Shown: in pieces, positions 8,915 to 17,039 of the stretch
Layout: every line of letters starts with the position of its first letter
Position numbering within the stretch: the stretch's first letter is position 1
Origin: Psychrobacter sp. UBA3962
GTDB taxonomy: Bacteria > Pseudomonadota > Gammaproteobacteria > Pseudomonadales > Moraxellaceae
Length of the DNA stretch: 54,992 nt
Direction of reading: 5' to 3'
Assembly: GCF_002385225.1 (NCBI RefSeq)
Contig: NZ_DGDC01000029.1
Location: 1-54,992 of the forward strand
Program-made: the position numbers and the translations under genes
Notes under the pieces: generated by a model
The model's input: only the letters and a program-made list of their open reading frames with translations
What the model was told of the DNA's origin: nothing
The model's database searches: none

Positions 8915-8944
8915 CCATTAAGGCGTAGTCCTTTAATGGCTTTT
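8915..8944 (+). terminator. Possible riboswitch-controlled terminator hairpin
   Basis: Arms CCATTAAGG at 8915-8923 and CCTTTAATGG at 8930-8939 pair with one bulged T around a six-base loop, followed by CTTTT. The T run is short, so the call is tentative. Its place between the TPP aptamer and tenA fits an expression platform acting by termination. I see no obvious sequestered ribosome site nearer to the start codon. Confidence 0.4.
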
Positions 8945-9075
8945 GGTATTGCTCTATTCTAATTCTGTGCTTCCTCTCCAAGCGGTCAGTCCAAACATTC
9001 CTCAGGTTATCAAGACACGGCTAAATTTTTGGTCATATGGTTTTTAGTGACCTATCTTTGATAAAAGTGAGCATT

Positions 9076-9723
9076 ATGGACTTTCAAACACTACGCGATA
9101 ACTGCCCGACTTGGCAAGATTATATCCATCATGAGTTTGTCAATCAGGTGGCAGCAGGAACCTTACCCAAACAAAGCTTTCAACACTATCTAAAACAAGA
9201 CTACCTCTATCTTCTGCACTACACCCGAGTCATGGCACTGAGTGTCTACAAGAGTGACACTCTGGCTCAAATGCGAGTGGGACAAGCCGGTATCAATGCC
9301 ATGCTTGATCTAGAAATTGGTATGTACTTAGAGTTTTGTCAGCAATGGGGGATCTCTATTGAGGAAGTCGAAAATACCACAGAATCTGCAGCGACCATTG
9401 CCTACACCCGCTATTTGTTAGATGCCGCCATGTCCGGTTCATTGGTTGAGCTCTATGCGGCCATTGCCCCTTGTCTAATGGGATATGGGGAGATTGGTCA
9501 GCGCCTTAAAGCAGAAGGCTTCGTTGACAATAACCCTTACCAGCCCTGGATTGACGTCTTTGCTAGTGAAGAGTTTCAAAAAGTGACTGCCCAAAATGAA
9601 GCCTTTATTAATCAATTATTTGCTGAGGTCAGCTCAGCTCAGCACCCCAAATTACAAAAGCTATTTAACACAGCCTCTCGTATGGAGGTTAACTTTTGGC
9701 AGATGGCTTTAGATTTATCTTAA
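9076..9723 (+). CDS. tenA: Aminopyrimidine aminohydrolase / thiaminase II TenA
   Basis: Salvages thiamine breakdown products by hydrolysing aminopyrimidines to HMP, which re-enters thiamine synthesis. The 215-residue protein has the TenA residues: Asp42 in QDYLYL, the catalytic Cys133 in APCLMGY, and Glu204 in MEVNFWQ, so it is of the Cys-containing TenA_C class. I chose the ATG at 9076 because the family starts there; the frame is open from 9037, but the 13 additional residues are not family-like. The upstream TPP riboswitch supports the role. A methyltransferase gene begins 67 bases downstream. Confidence 0.93.
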   Translation: MDFQTLRDNCPTWQDYIHHEFVNQVAAGTLPKQSFQHYLKQDYLYLLHYTRVMALSVYKSDTLAQMRVGQAGINAMLDLEIGMYLEFCQQWGISIEEVENTTESAATIAYTRYLLDAAMSGSLVELYAAIAPCLMGYGEIGQRLKAEGFVDNNPYQPWIDVFASEEFQKVTAQNEAFINQLFAEVSSAQHPKLQKLFNTASRMEVNFWQMALDLS

Positions 9724-9790
9724 TTGCCAAAAAGTTCCCTTAACTTAAAAACCTATCAATAATAAATCTATGTAAAACAAGGAGAAAATC

Positions 9791-10492
9791 ATGGCGGTAT
9801 TTGACGAGCATGCCAATGCGTATGACAGCTGGTTTATGGACAATGAGAATTTACTACTTAGTGAACTAAAGCTGGTTGCTCATTTTTTGGACAAAAACAG
9901 TACTATTTTGTCTGTGGGTTGTGGCAGTGGGCTGTTTGAAATGCTACTGGCAAAAGACTATGACATTCATATCAAGCACGGTATCGAGCCCTCTAAAGAT
10001 ATGGCACAAATTGCAGAAAAACGAGGGTTAACCGTAGATGTCAATACCGCAGAAGACGCTGAAATTGAGTCTAATAAATTCGACATTATCATGTTCAACG
10101 GTAGTGTTAGCTATATCAGCGACCTAGCCCTATGTATCAACAAAGCCCATGACGCCCTAAAGCCAGGCGGTAAGCTGATTCTTATTGATGTGCCTAAAGA
10201 AAGTGGATTTGCCAGCTTATACAACTTAGCCAGTGCAGTCGATACTTGGGATCATCAGCTATTGGCCCATATCTCACCCAAAGACCCGTATCCTATTGAG
10301 CTGGTCCGCACTGCAAACTGGCGTACCTCTGATGAAAAGATTGAGCTGATGCAAGAAGCGGGCTTAACTAATTTTGAATACGCACAAACCTTACTGACTC
10401 ATCCTATGTTTGCCAATGACAAAGTACAAGAAGTTGTTGAGGGTTATGACCGTGGCGATTATGTGGCCATTTGTGCTCAGAAAAAGGCGTAG
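9791..10492 (+). CDS. Class I SAM-dependent methyltransferase, substrate unknown
   Basis: A 233-residue cytoplasmic protein with a methyltransferase fold. Motif I, ILSVGCGSGLFE at residues 39-50, binds S-adenosylmethionine; the acidic GIEPSKDM follows as motif II, and FDIIMFNGSVSYI and LKPGGKLILID are later strands of the fold. An AAGGAG ribosome site precedes the ATG. It follows tenA closely on the same strand with no terminator between, so it may lie under the TPP riboswitch, although nothing in the protein ties it to thiamine. Biotin-type and ubiquinone-type methyltransferases share this fold, so the substrate is left open. Confidence 0.8.
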   Translation: MAVFDEHANAYDSWFMDNENLLLSELKLVAHFLDKNSTILSVGCGSGLFEMLLAKDYDIHIKHGIEPSKDMAQIAEKRGLTVDVNTAEDAEIESNKFDIIMFNGSVSYISDLALCINKAHDALKPGGKLILIDVPKESGFASLYNLASAVDTWDHQLLAHISPKDPYPIELVRTANWRTSDEKIELMQEAGLTNFEYAQTLLTHPMFANDKVQEVVEGYDRGDYVAICAQKKA

Positions 10493-10546
10493 CGATTTTT
10501 GCTAGTGACGAGATTCTCTATTAAATCCTAGGCTCTCACTGTTAAA

Positions 10547-10584
10547 AATAAAGCCCTATACACCTAGCTGTGTGGGGCTTTATT
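10547..10584. terminator. Bidirectional terminator between convergent genes
   Basis: Perfect ten-base arms AATAAAGCCC (10547-10556) and GGGCTTTATT (10575-10584) form a hairpin. On the minus strand it is followed by TTTAAC after the U-rich arm, and on the plus strand by little T. It probably serves both the methyltransferase gene and the isomerase gene. Confidence 0.75.
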
Positions 10585-10608
10585 GAAGTGACCTATTACT
10601 GGCTAATC

Positions 10609-10977
10609 TTATATCTTCTCTTTTTTATAAGCCGCCGTAAGCTCAACCACTTCAACGCAGTACTGCACGGACACTCGCCCTGACTGCTGCTCTACTAGCT
10701 CTTGCTTTAAGCAAGTGTGTAGCTTCTCAGCCAAGTCATCTCGAATCTCCTGGCTGCGTCCTGGCATCAGCCTTAATTGAATATAAACGAATCCTTCAGC
10801 CTGCTCATCATCTTCTACCCCGACCAAGAATGTTTCTAGGTCTACAAATCTGGCCTTAATCGCTTGGGGTGAGCCAAAGTGGCCCGTTTCCCATAGGGTG
10901 CTATTTAGCTTTTTTAATAAGCTTTCAGGTTTTTTGATGGTGACATTGGGCGTGGCTTGAACGATAACGTGTGGCAT
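10609..10977 (-). CDS. 5-carboxymethyl-2-hydroxymuconate delta-isomerase family protein
   Basis: A 122-residue protein of the CHMI branch of the tautomerase superfamily. It begins MPHVIVQ, so after Met removal Pro becomes the N-terminal catalytic base of this fold. The middle carries FVYIQLRLMPGRSQEIR, close to the GRS segment seen in HpaF. HpaF isomerises 5-carboxymethyl-2-hydroxymuconate in homoprotocatechuate breakdown, but no other hpa genes are nearby, so the true substrate may differ. It lies just downstream of ybaK on the same strand, 51 bases away, and may share its transcript. Confidence 0.8.
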   Translation of the reverse strand: MPHVIVQATPNVTIKKPESLLKKLNSTLWETGHFGSPQAIKARFVDLETFLVGVEDDEQAEGFVYIQLRLMPGRSQEIRDDLAEKLHTCLKQELVEQQSGRVSVQYCVEVVELTAAYKKEKI

Positions 10978-11028
10978 AGTTTTACTCTACTTTAGTATTG
11001 AAAATTGGTATTAAAAAGCTAGGTGGGT

Positions 11029-11496
11029 TTAATCAATAATATCTGCAAACTTGGCATTAAGGCTATTTGCCAATTGCTGCGGTGGCAATTCAATCTCAAG
11101 TCCTCGCCTACCCCCGCTGACATGAATGGTAGCTAATGATTGAGCAGAGTCATGAATGACCGTAGGCAATCGCTTTTTTTGACCCAAAGGACTTACCCCA
11201 CCTAAGACATAGCCACTACTTCGCTCAACTACCTTAGGACTGGCCATTTGCACTTTTTTACAGCCCAAAGCTTTGGCCATTTTTTTAAAGTTTAAGGTAT
11301 CAATAACGGGTAAAACCGCAACCGCCAGCTTTTTGGCATCGGTTTCTACCACTAACGTTTTGAAAACCTGTTCAGCAGGCAGACCTAGTTTATCGGCAGC
11401 TTCCAGGCCATAAGACTCGGCACTAGGATCATGCTCATATTCATGAATTTGGTAATCTAGTTTTAATTTCTTGGCTAAATTAATGGCTGGGGTCAT
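11029..11496 (-). CDS. ybaK: Cys-tRNA(Pro)/Cys-tRNA(Cys) deacylase YbaK
   Basis: Hydrolyses Cys mischarged on tRNA(Pro), a proofreading step in translation. The 155-residue protein shows the YbaK/EbsC features: EQVFKTLVVE, then NFKKMAKALGCKKVQMA and YVLGGVSPLGQKKRLP near residues 93-118, where the Gly-Gly-x-Ser-Pro loop is conserved. The frame is open from a TTG at 11511, but I chose the ATG at 11496, which has GAGG nine bases upstream and matches the family start. It lies after the rapA terminator, so it has its own promoter. Confidence 0.92.
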   Translation of the reverse strand: MTPAINLAKKLKLDYQIHEYEHDPSAESYGLEAADKLGLPAEQVFKTLVVETDAKKLAVAVLPVIDTLNFKKMAKALGCKKVQMASPKVVERSSGYVLGGVSPLGQKKRLPTVIHDSAQSLATIHVSGGRRGLEIELPPQQLANSLNAKFADIID

Positions 11497-11559
11497 GAAC
11501 TTTTGCCTCAATAAAATCAGTTTTTAATCCGCTTAGAGTACCGCATAAGCCAAAAAACT

Positions 11560-11594
11560 AAAAGCCCTCCTTAACGCTAAGGAGGGCTTTTTTT
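11560..11594. terminator. Strong terminator downstream of rapA
   Basis: The arms AAAGCCCTCCTTA and TAAGGAGGGCTTT pair perfectly around a four-base loop with A and T runs on both sides. It lies 44 bases beyond the rapA stop on the minus strand and separates rapA from ybaK. Confidence 0.93.
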
Positions 11595-11637
11595 AAAGCT
11601 AAAAAGTCAGGGCTATTACTACTTACTGCCTAGCCAC

Positions 11638-14520
11638 TTAAGGCTTAACGGCCACTAATACACGAATACTATCCGGCACCAGAGACAAGTTGCTTAACGC
11701 CTGCTCCCCTTGAGCTTTTAGCGACTCAAGACGTTCAATCTCTTCATCACGCACGTTCGGGTTCACTTGTTGTAGCTGTTTTAGGCGGCTGATTTCACGC
11801 TCCCAAATTTGACTAAAACGAGCCAGTGCTTGGGCACTAATTGCCTCTAGCTTACTTTGGGCAATGGCTTCAGCGTCATAGTAGCGTGATTCAATCACTT
11901 TATTGCGCACTTTAACTACCTGACGCGAACGGTTTTTATCCAAACGCTCAATGTGCGGCATAATCATATCCGCAGTGATGCGCTCGGATAGGTCACCGCC
12001 CTGCTCTCCTAAGAACACTCTTAAGTTTTGAGTCGGTAAAGTCGCCCCTAAATTCAGGACTTTCGGAGCAATGGTGGCCACCCTAAAGTTCACCTCCAAT
12101 AACAGCATACCCTCTGGAACGGTGTTGCTCTTAAGCATAGCCACTGTGGTATTACCAAAAGTGCCCGAGTTGGCCATATCATAAATGGCCAGCATTAACG
12201 GATGCTCGTGAGTAATAAAGTCCATATCCTCACGCACTAAAGCTTGGCTGCGTTTGAAGGTTAAGGTCATGCCATCTTCAGAGATAGGCAGATTGTCGAC
12301 ATCGGTATGCTGACTGTTTTCGGCTTCTGGTGGATGAACAACCCAAGAACCATCACGCTGCACGCTATGATCTAAGTTCACTGAAGAGAAGAAACGATCT
12401 AAGAAGGACGGCAATAAGTTATTGGCATCAAAGTCGCTCATCGCATCAGCAATACGGGAAGCAACTCTTGGTCGACAAGAGTTGTACTCAAGCAGACGGT
12501 CACGACCCGACTGTAATTCTGCCTCTAACTCTTGACGGACACTCGCTGCTTCAGCAATTAAGTCACTTAAGGCTTGACGGTTTTGTTCATTGTCTTCGCC
12601 TTCCAGCAAAGGTTTTAAGTCAACGATGAACTGCTCTTGTACTGTTTGTGCGGTCGGTGATATATGATTGAAGATATTAAGCGCAGAATCATACCACTGA
12701 TACATACGCTCTTGAGCCGTACCTTGCACGTAAGGTACGTGCAGAGTAATCTTTTGGGTTTGACCGATACGGTCTAGGCGACCAATACGCTGCTCTAAAG
12801 TATCTGGGTTGGCCGGCAAGTCCCACAGTACTAAATGACTGGCAAACTGGAAGTTACGACCTTCGGAGCCAATTTCTGAACACAATAGAATTTGGGCACC
12901 TGCTTCATCCGCAAAGAATGCCGCCGCTTGGTCACGCTCAAGCAGACTCATTTGCTCGGTGAAGATAGCGGTCTTAATGCCGGCGTGTAGACGCAATACC
13001 GCTTCTAAACTTTCTACCGTCGCTCCACTGCGAGCAATAAGCAGTACTTTTTTCTGCTTTAACTCTTCTTTTAACAGCTTAATTAACCACGGCACACGCG
13101 GGTCATCTTCTAGCCAGCTGCCATCGGGCTGGTTTTCTTCACCCCACAGTTGCTCGCGCAATTTACCACAGGTCTGATAGCTGCCTATCCAGCTTTCTGG
13201 GCAAGGCAGAGGGTGCGGGTGACTGGTACGACCATGGAAACCTTGCACACTATCACGGGTGTTACGGAATAACACACGGCCAGTACCATGGCGGTCTAAT
13301 AACTGGTTTAGAGCATAAGTACGTAATTTATCGTCTTCATTAATGGTGGCCAGCTCATCAGGATCACTAAAGCCCAATAAATGAGTCAGGGCTTTAATTT
13401 GCCCTTCAGTCAAAGGCTTCTGATCCATCAATACTTCGGCTACTGCCGCAGTATCAGAGAACGCCGCCTGACCGTCAATAAAATCATCTAAATCATCGAA
13501 GCGGTCTGAATCAAGCAGACGCAGGCGGGCAAAGTGGCTTTCCACACCCAACTGTTCTGGCGTCGCCGTTAATAACAACACCCCTGGGGTTTCATGAGCG
13601 AAGTCAGCTACCAGCTCATACTTATCATTACCGCCTTGCTCTGGATCCCAATGTAAGTGATGCGCCTCATCCACCACCAATAAGTCAAAGCCGGCTTCCA
13701 TCGCCTGCTCATATAAGTCATGGTGGTCTAGCAATAAATCTAAGCTGGCGATGATGCACTGCTCAGTGGCGAATACGTTTTGATCGGGATTATGCTCTTT
13801 AATAGCCGCCGTACGTACCAAATCAAATAGGGCAAAATTTAGGTTAAAGCGGCGACGCATTTCGACCATCCACTGATACTGCAAGCTGTCAGGGACCAAG
13901 ATTAATACGCGCTGTGCTTTACCAGTAAGCAGCTGCTGATGAATAATAAGACCGGCTTCAATGGTTTTACCTAAACCCACTTCATCGGCCAACAATACTC
14001 GCGGGGCGATACGCTTACCCACTTCATGAGCGATATATAGTTGATGCGGAATGATATCAACGCGAGCGCCCATCAAGCCTTTTAACGGATGACCTGCCAA
14101 GGCTGACTGCATACGTAGGATATCTTGACGCAGCTCATACCAGTCTCCACGTTCAACCCGTCCAGCTAGTAATCTTTCTAGCGGCTTGGCCAAAGTAATA
14201 TTAGCGGCCAAGCGGGTTTCCATGATGCCACGCGGATGACCTTCCACATGATACTTAACCACCCCCATTACCTCATCAACCCCAGTAACAATGTGGGTGT
14301 TACCTTCTTGGTCGGTAATCTCGTCACCCACCTTAAAGGTTACTCGAGATAAAGGTGCCGAGTTTTTGGCATACACCCGGGTCTCTTCGCTTTGAGCAAA
14401 TAAGATATGCACACAGCGGTCATCAACATCTATCACCACACCTAGGCCCAGCTCAGCTTCAGTATCAGATAAATAACGTTGACCAACGGCGAATTCGGGG
14501 ATTAAAGCAGCTATTGTCAT
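11638..14520 (-). CDS. rapA: RNA polymerase-associated protein RapA
   Basis: A Swi2/Snf2-type ATPase that binds RNA polymerase and helps it recycle after transcription. At 960 residues it is near the E. coli length (968). It has the N-terminal Tudor-like region, Walker A DEVGLGKT at 179-186, the DEAH box at 284-287, a helicase C-terminal half with GSEGRNFQFASHLVLWDLP and QRIGRLDRIGQT, and the long C-terminal RapA-specific domain ending LSLVPDSIRVLVAVKP. It stands alone with a strong terminator. Other Snf2 proteins are excluded by the full-length match in layout. Confidence 0.96.
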   Translation of the reverse strand: MTIAALIPEFAVGQRYLSDTEAELGLGVVIDVDDRCVHILFAQSEETRVYAKNSAPLSRVTFKVGDEITDQEGNTHIVTGVDEVMGVVKYHVEGHPRGIMETRLAANITLAKPLERLLAGRVERGDWYELRQDILRMQSALAGHPLKGLMGARVDIIPHQLYIAHEVGKRIAPRVLLADEVGLGKTIEAGLIIHQQLLTGKAQRVLILVPDSLQYQWMVEMRRRFNLNFALFDLVRTAAIKEHNPDQNVFATEQCIIASLDLLLDHHDLYEQAMEAGFDLLVVDEAHHLHWDPEQGGNDKYELVADFAHETPGVLLLTATPEQLGVESHFARLRLLDSDRFDDLDDFIDGQAAFSDTAAVAEVLMDQKPLTEGQIKALTHLLGFSDPDELATINEDDKLRTYALNQLLDRHGTGRVLFRNTRDSVQGFHGRTSHPHPLPCPESWIGSYQTCGKLREQLWGEENQPDGSWLEDDPRVPWLIKLLKEELKQKKVLLIARSGATVESLEAVLRLHAGIKTAIFTEQMSLLERDQAAAFFADEAGAQILLCSEIGSEGRNFQFASHLVLWDLPANPDTLEQRIGRLDRIGQTQKITLHVPYVQGTAQERMYQWYDSALNIFNHISPTAQTVQEQFIVDLKPLLEGEDNEQNRQALSDLIAEAASVRQELEAELQSGRDRLLEYNSCRPRVASRIADAMSDFDANNLLPSFLDRFFSSVNLDHSVQRDGSWVVHPPEAENSQHTDVDNLPISEDGMTLTFKRSQALVREDMDFITHEHPLMLAIYDMANSGTFGNTTVAMLKSNTVPEGMLLLEVNFRVATIAPKVLNLGATLPTQNLRVFLGEQGGDLSERITADMIMPHIERLDKNRSRQVVKVRNKVIESRYYDAEAIAQSKLEAISAQALARFSQIWEREISRLKQLQQVNPNVRDEEIERLESLKAQGEQALSNLSLVPDSIRVLVAVKP

Positions 14521-14907
14521 AAATCAGTCAATTCTTTTATTAAAATGTGGGGTTTCGCTTGATAATCAATCACAAGCAACAGCAAATAAACCGCTGTCAA
14601 ATGGTGCTTATTATAAAGGATTATTAGCCCTATCTACGTTAATGAGGTCAAAGTTAGCAAATTCTACACCTAATCTTTGAAAACACCTTTTCCTATCGAA
14701 TTTTTTGCTATTTTAACAACTAATCACTGCCCTTATAAAAAATACTCGCATAATCTTTGTAAATATAGGGCTTTTTTAGCCCTTAGTTTTGGAACTATGC
14801 ACGACAGTGGTAGCATGTGCAGTATTGAGCTGACTTTATTGTAACAATAATCAAGGAAGTAGGCCTAAACCCCTTTCAAGCAACCGTAAAATAATTAGGA
14901 GAAATTT
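14521..14907. other. Divergent intergenic region, rapA to hydroxyacid dehydrogenase
   Basis: This 387-base stretch holds no gene that I can support. It must contain the divergent promoters. A small hairpin, AGGGCT at 14766-14771 and AGCCCT at 14777-14782 around five T, is visible but lacks a T run after it. The downstream start at 14908 has a good AGGAGA ribosome site. Confidence 0.4.
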
Positions 14908-15849
14908 ATGAAAGCCGTATTTTTGGATAGAGGGACTTTTTTGGATGAGGTAGATTTACCCGCTCCTAACGGGGTTACTGATTATGTGGTCTATGAGGAT
15001 ACCGAGCAAAATGACCAGCTAATCATTGAGCGCTGCAAAGACGCTGATATTATTTTTTCTAATAAAGTAAAACTCAATGCCGATATCATCTCATCCCTGC
15101 CCGACTTAAAGCTGATACAGCTGACGGCCACTGGGATGAATAACGTTGATGCAGAAGCTTGTAAGGCCCACAATGTCGAGCTTTATAATGTCGCAGGTTA
15201 TGCCGTTAAAAGTGTGCCAGAACACACCTTTATGCTGATGTTAGCCGCGCTACGGGCTGGGGTTTATTATCATGATAAAGTCAGTGACGGCAGTTGGGAG
15301 CAGGCAGGCAGCTTCTGCTTAATGGACGTGCCCTTGATTGATTTAGAGGACAAAACCTTAGGAGTTATCGGGGTGGGTACCATTGGTAAGCGCGTGACTG
15401 AAATTGCCAAGGCCTTTGGTATGAAAGTATTGTGGGCAGAGCACCAGGGGAAAGAGCCCCGTAATGAGGACTACACCGACTTTGACACAGTATTAGAAAC
15501 TTCCGATGTTATTAGCCTGCATTGTCCATTAACCGAGCATACCCAGCACCTAATTAACCAAGATACCTTGGCTAAAATGAGCAAGAAACCATTAATCGTT
15601 AACGTGGCTCGTGGCGGTGTGGTGGATTCAAAAGCCTTGGCCGATGCGGTAAAAAGTAATCAAATTATGGGTTATGCCACCGATGTCTTCGAGCAAGAGC
15701 CGACCACTAAAGACGATCCTTTATTACAATTGGCCGATCACCCCAGAGTCATCTTTAGCCCTCACAATGCTTGGGGCAGTCAAGCCGCTCAAGAAAAGTT
15801 ATGGGAAATCTTAAGTGAGCAAGTGAGTGACTTTATTGCTAAGCAGTAA
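14908..15849 (+). CDS. D-2-hydroxyacid dehydrogenase
   Basis: NAD(P)-dependent oxidoreductase that interconverts a 2-keto acid and a D-2-hydroxy acid, cytoplasmic. The 313-residue protein has the expected two-domain layout: Rossmann loop GVGTIG at 155-160 and the catalytic triad Arg235 (NVARGG), Glu264 (FEQEP) and His286 (SPHNAWGS). The residues after the second Rossmann strand read WAEHQGK, so the cofactor preference is not clear. Glycerate dehydrogenase / hydroxypyruvate reductase is the nearest functional type, but the substrate is not readable. It is paralogous along its whole length to the protein at 46474-47421. It is a single gene ending at a strong terminator. Confidence 0.88.
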   Translation: MKAVFLDRGTFLDEVDLPAPNGVTDYVVYEDTEQNDQLIIERCKDADIIFSNKVKLNADIISSLPDLKLIQLTATGMNNVDAEACKAHNVELYNVAGYAVKSVPEHTFMLMLAALRAGVYYHDKVSDGSWEQAGSFCLMDVPLIDLEDKTLGVIGVGTIGKRVTEIAKAFGMKVLWAEHQGKEPRNEDYTDFDTVLETSDVISLHCPLTEHTQHLINQDTLAKMSKKPLIVNVARGGVVDSKALADAVKSNQIMGYATDVFEQEPTTKDDPLLQLADHPRVIFSPHNAWGSQAAQEKLWEILSEQVSDFIAKQ

Positions 15850-15872
15850 TGGCTTAAAGGATAGACCATAAT

Positions 15873-15908
15873 AAAAACCTCCTTCTTTATAAAGAAGGAG
15901 GTTTTTTT
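15873..15908. terminator. Bidirectional terminator between convergent genes
   Basis: The arms AAAAACCTCCTTCTTT and AAAGAAGGAGGTTTTT pair perfectly, with T runs outside both arms. It serves the hydroxyacid dehydrogenase on the plus strand and the DMT transporter on the minus strand. Confidence 0.95.
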
Positions 15909-15934
15909 GTCACCGTAAAAATCACTGACTTTAT

Positions 15935-16828
15935 TTAACTCCAGAATAAAACAAACACACAAGCTATCGCAAGCACAATACCGAGCATATTGAACTTGCT
16001 TAGTGATTCCTTGAAGGCAAACACCCCGACCAAAGTCGCTACCGCAATCACCCCAACGTTCATACCGGTAAATACCACACTTGGGGAGTCTGCCAGAGTC
16101 TGGTGTGCCTTGATATAAGCATAGATGTTGCCCATATTTAACATACCTAGCACCACACCTGACAGCAGCGCTTTACTCTCCCACCGAGTTTTATTTATGA
16201 TGAGATAAACCAACAACAACAGTCCAGCGAGTCCAAAGGTCATAAACAGGGTCAAAGGGAAAGCAGTCCCTTGCTTAGCCACCTGCTTAAATAAAATATC
16301 AATGACGCCGTAACCTACCCAGACCCCAAGCAGCCAAGACCCTACCGGTATTTTGGCCAAGCCCCTTTTTTCACCCGTGTCGGTTCTAGCATAAATAGAG
16401 TTATTAGCATTGGCTTTTTCAGGCCTGCGATAAAGCAGAGCCACTAGCGCCATAAAGCCCAGAAATATGCCCCAAGTGCGCTGTAAAGTGAGCACTTCAC
16501 CAAATAAAGCAAATGCTGCCACAATAGGGATAATCAGCGATAGACGTTGGGCCGCATCGGTTGCAATAATACCCATCGATTCAATAGCCCGACCTAAAAT
16601 AACAAACACCAACGGCAACAAGATACCTAATAGCAGTATAATACCCCAAGCTGTATTTAAGTCCGCCACTTTACTCAAGTCTGGCTTTAAGAACGCCCAG
16701 GTTAATAAAAAGGCCACTGGGTACCCTGCCATTATGGTTTGGCGGATGTCTATGTCGTGCTGGCGTAAAATTTTTAGTAGTATCGAAACCGCTACGCTAC
16801 AAAGCACGGCAATGACAAGATAACTCAT
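15935..16828 (-). CDS. EamA/DMT-family transporter
   Basis: A 297-residue inner-membrane protein with about ten hydrophobic helices arranged as two five-helix halves separated by a charged loop near residues 133-158 (rich in Arg, Lys and Asn). This is the layout of drug/metabolite transporters, which export metabolites or amino acids, or of the related small sugar transporters. The substrate cannot be told. An AAGGAAAA ribosome site supports the ATG. A perfect inverted repeat lies just upstream (16849-16869), suggesting control by a DNA-binding repressor or activator. Single gene, divergent from the ABC exporter. Confidence 0.8.
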   Translation of the reverse strand: MSYLVIAVLCSVAVSILLKILRQHDIDIRQTIMAGYPVAFLLTWAFLKPDLSKVADLNTAWGIILLLGILLPLVFVILGRAIESMGIIATDAAQRLSLIIPIVAAFALFGEVLTLQRTWGIFLGFMALVALLYRRPEKANANNSIYARTDTGEKRGLAKIPVGSWLLGVWVGYGVIDILFKQVAKQGTAFPLTLFMTFGLAGLLLLVYLIINKTRWESKALLSGVVLGMLNMGNIYAYIKAHQTLADSPSVVFTGMNVGVIAVATLVGVFAFKESLSKFNMLGIVLAIACVFVLFWS

Positions 16829-16848
16829 GAAATATTTTCCTTAAATTA

Positions 16849-16869
16849 AATGTAACAATATATTACATT
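16849..16869. promoter_or_regulatory. Operator-like inverted repeat AATGTAA-N7-TTACATT
   Basis: Perfect seven-base arms with a seven-base AT spacer lie 21-41 bases upstream of the DMT transporter start, where a repressor would block its promoter or ribosome access. The TGTAA-N-TTACA form is common for dimeric regulators of the TetR, GntR and MarR types; no regulator gene is adjacent, so the binder is unknown. Confidence 0.5.
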
Positions 16870-17018
16870 ATAAGTCATGGTTTTGTTGAAACAATTACAT
16901 AAAGTTCGATAAGCGGGATGACCGTCTTTTTTATCTTACTTTAATAGCAACAATACAATAGAAACACTACCTATCTATACTGACAATAAAGCTCAGTAAT
17001 TCTGAGACCTAAAATAAC

Positions 17019-17024
17019 TATAAT
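17019..17024 (+). promoter_or_regulatory. Consensus -10 hexamer close to the ABC exporter start
   Basis: A perfect TATAAT ends only 15 bases before the ATG at 17040. No good -35 lies at 16-18 bases, and no ribosome site separates it from the ATG. If it is used, the mRNA would have a leader of about nine bases. It may also be chance. Confidence 0.3.
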
Positions 17025-17039
17025 TAGTAATAACTGCCT

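Noticed and set aside
10609..10977. An aromatic catabolism cluster around the CHMI-like gene
   Set aside because: No other homoprotocatechuate genes are in the neighbourhood, so only the family assignment is kept.
14766..14782. Hairpin AGGGCT/AGCCCT considered as a terminator
   Set aside because: No T run follows the stem and it lies between divergent genes, where no terminator is needed.
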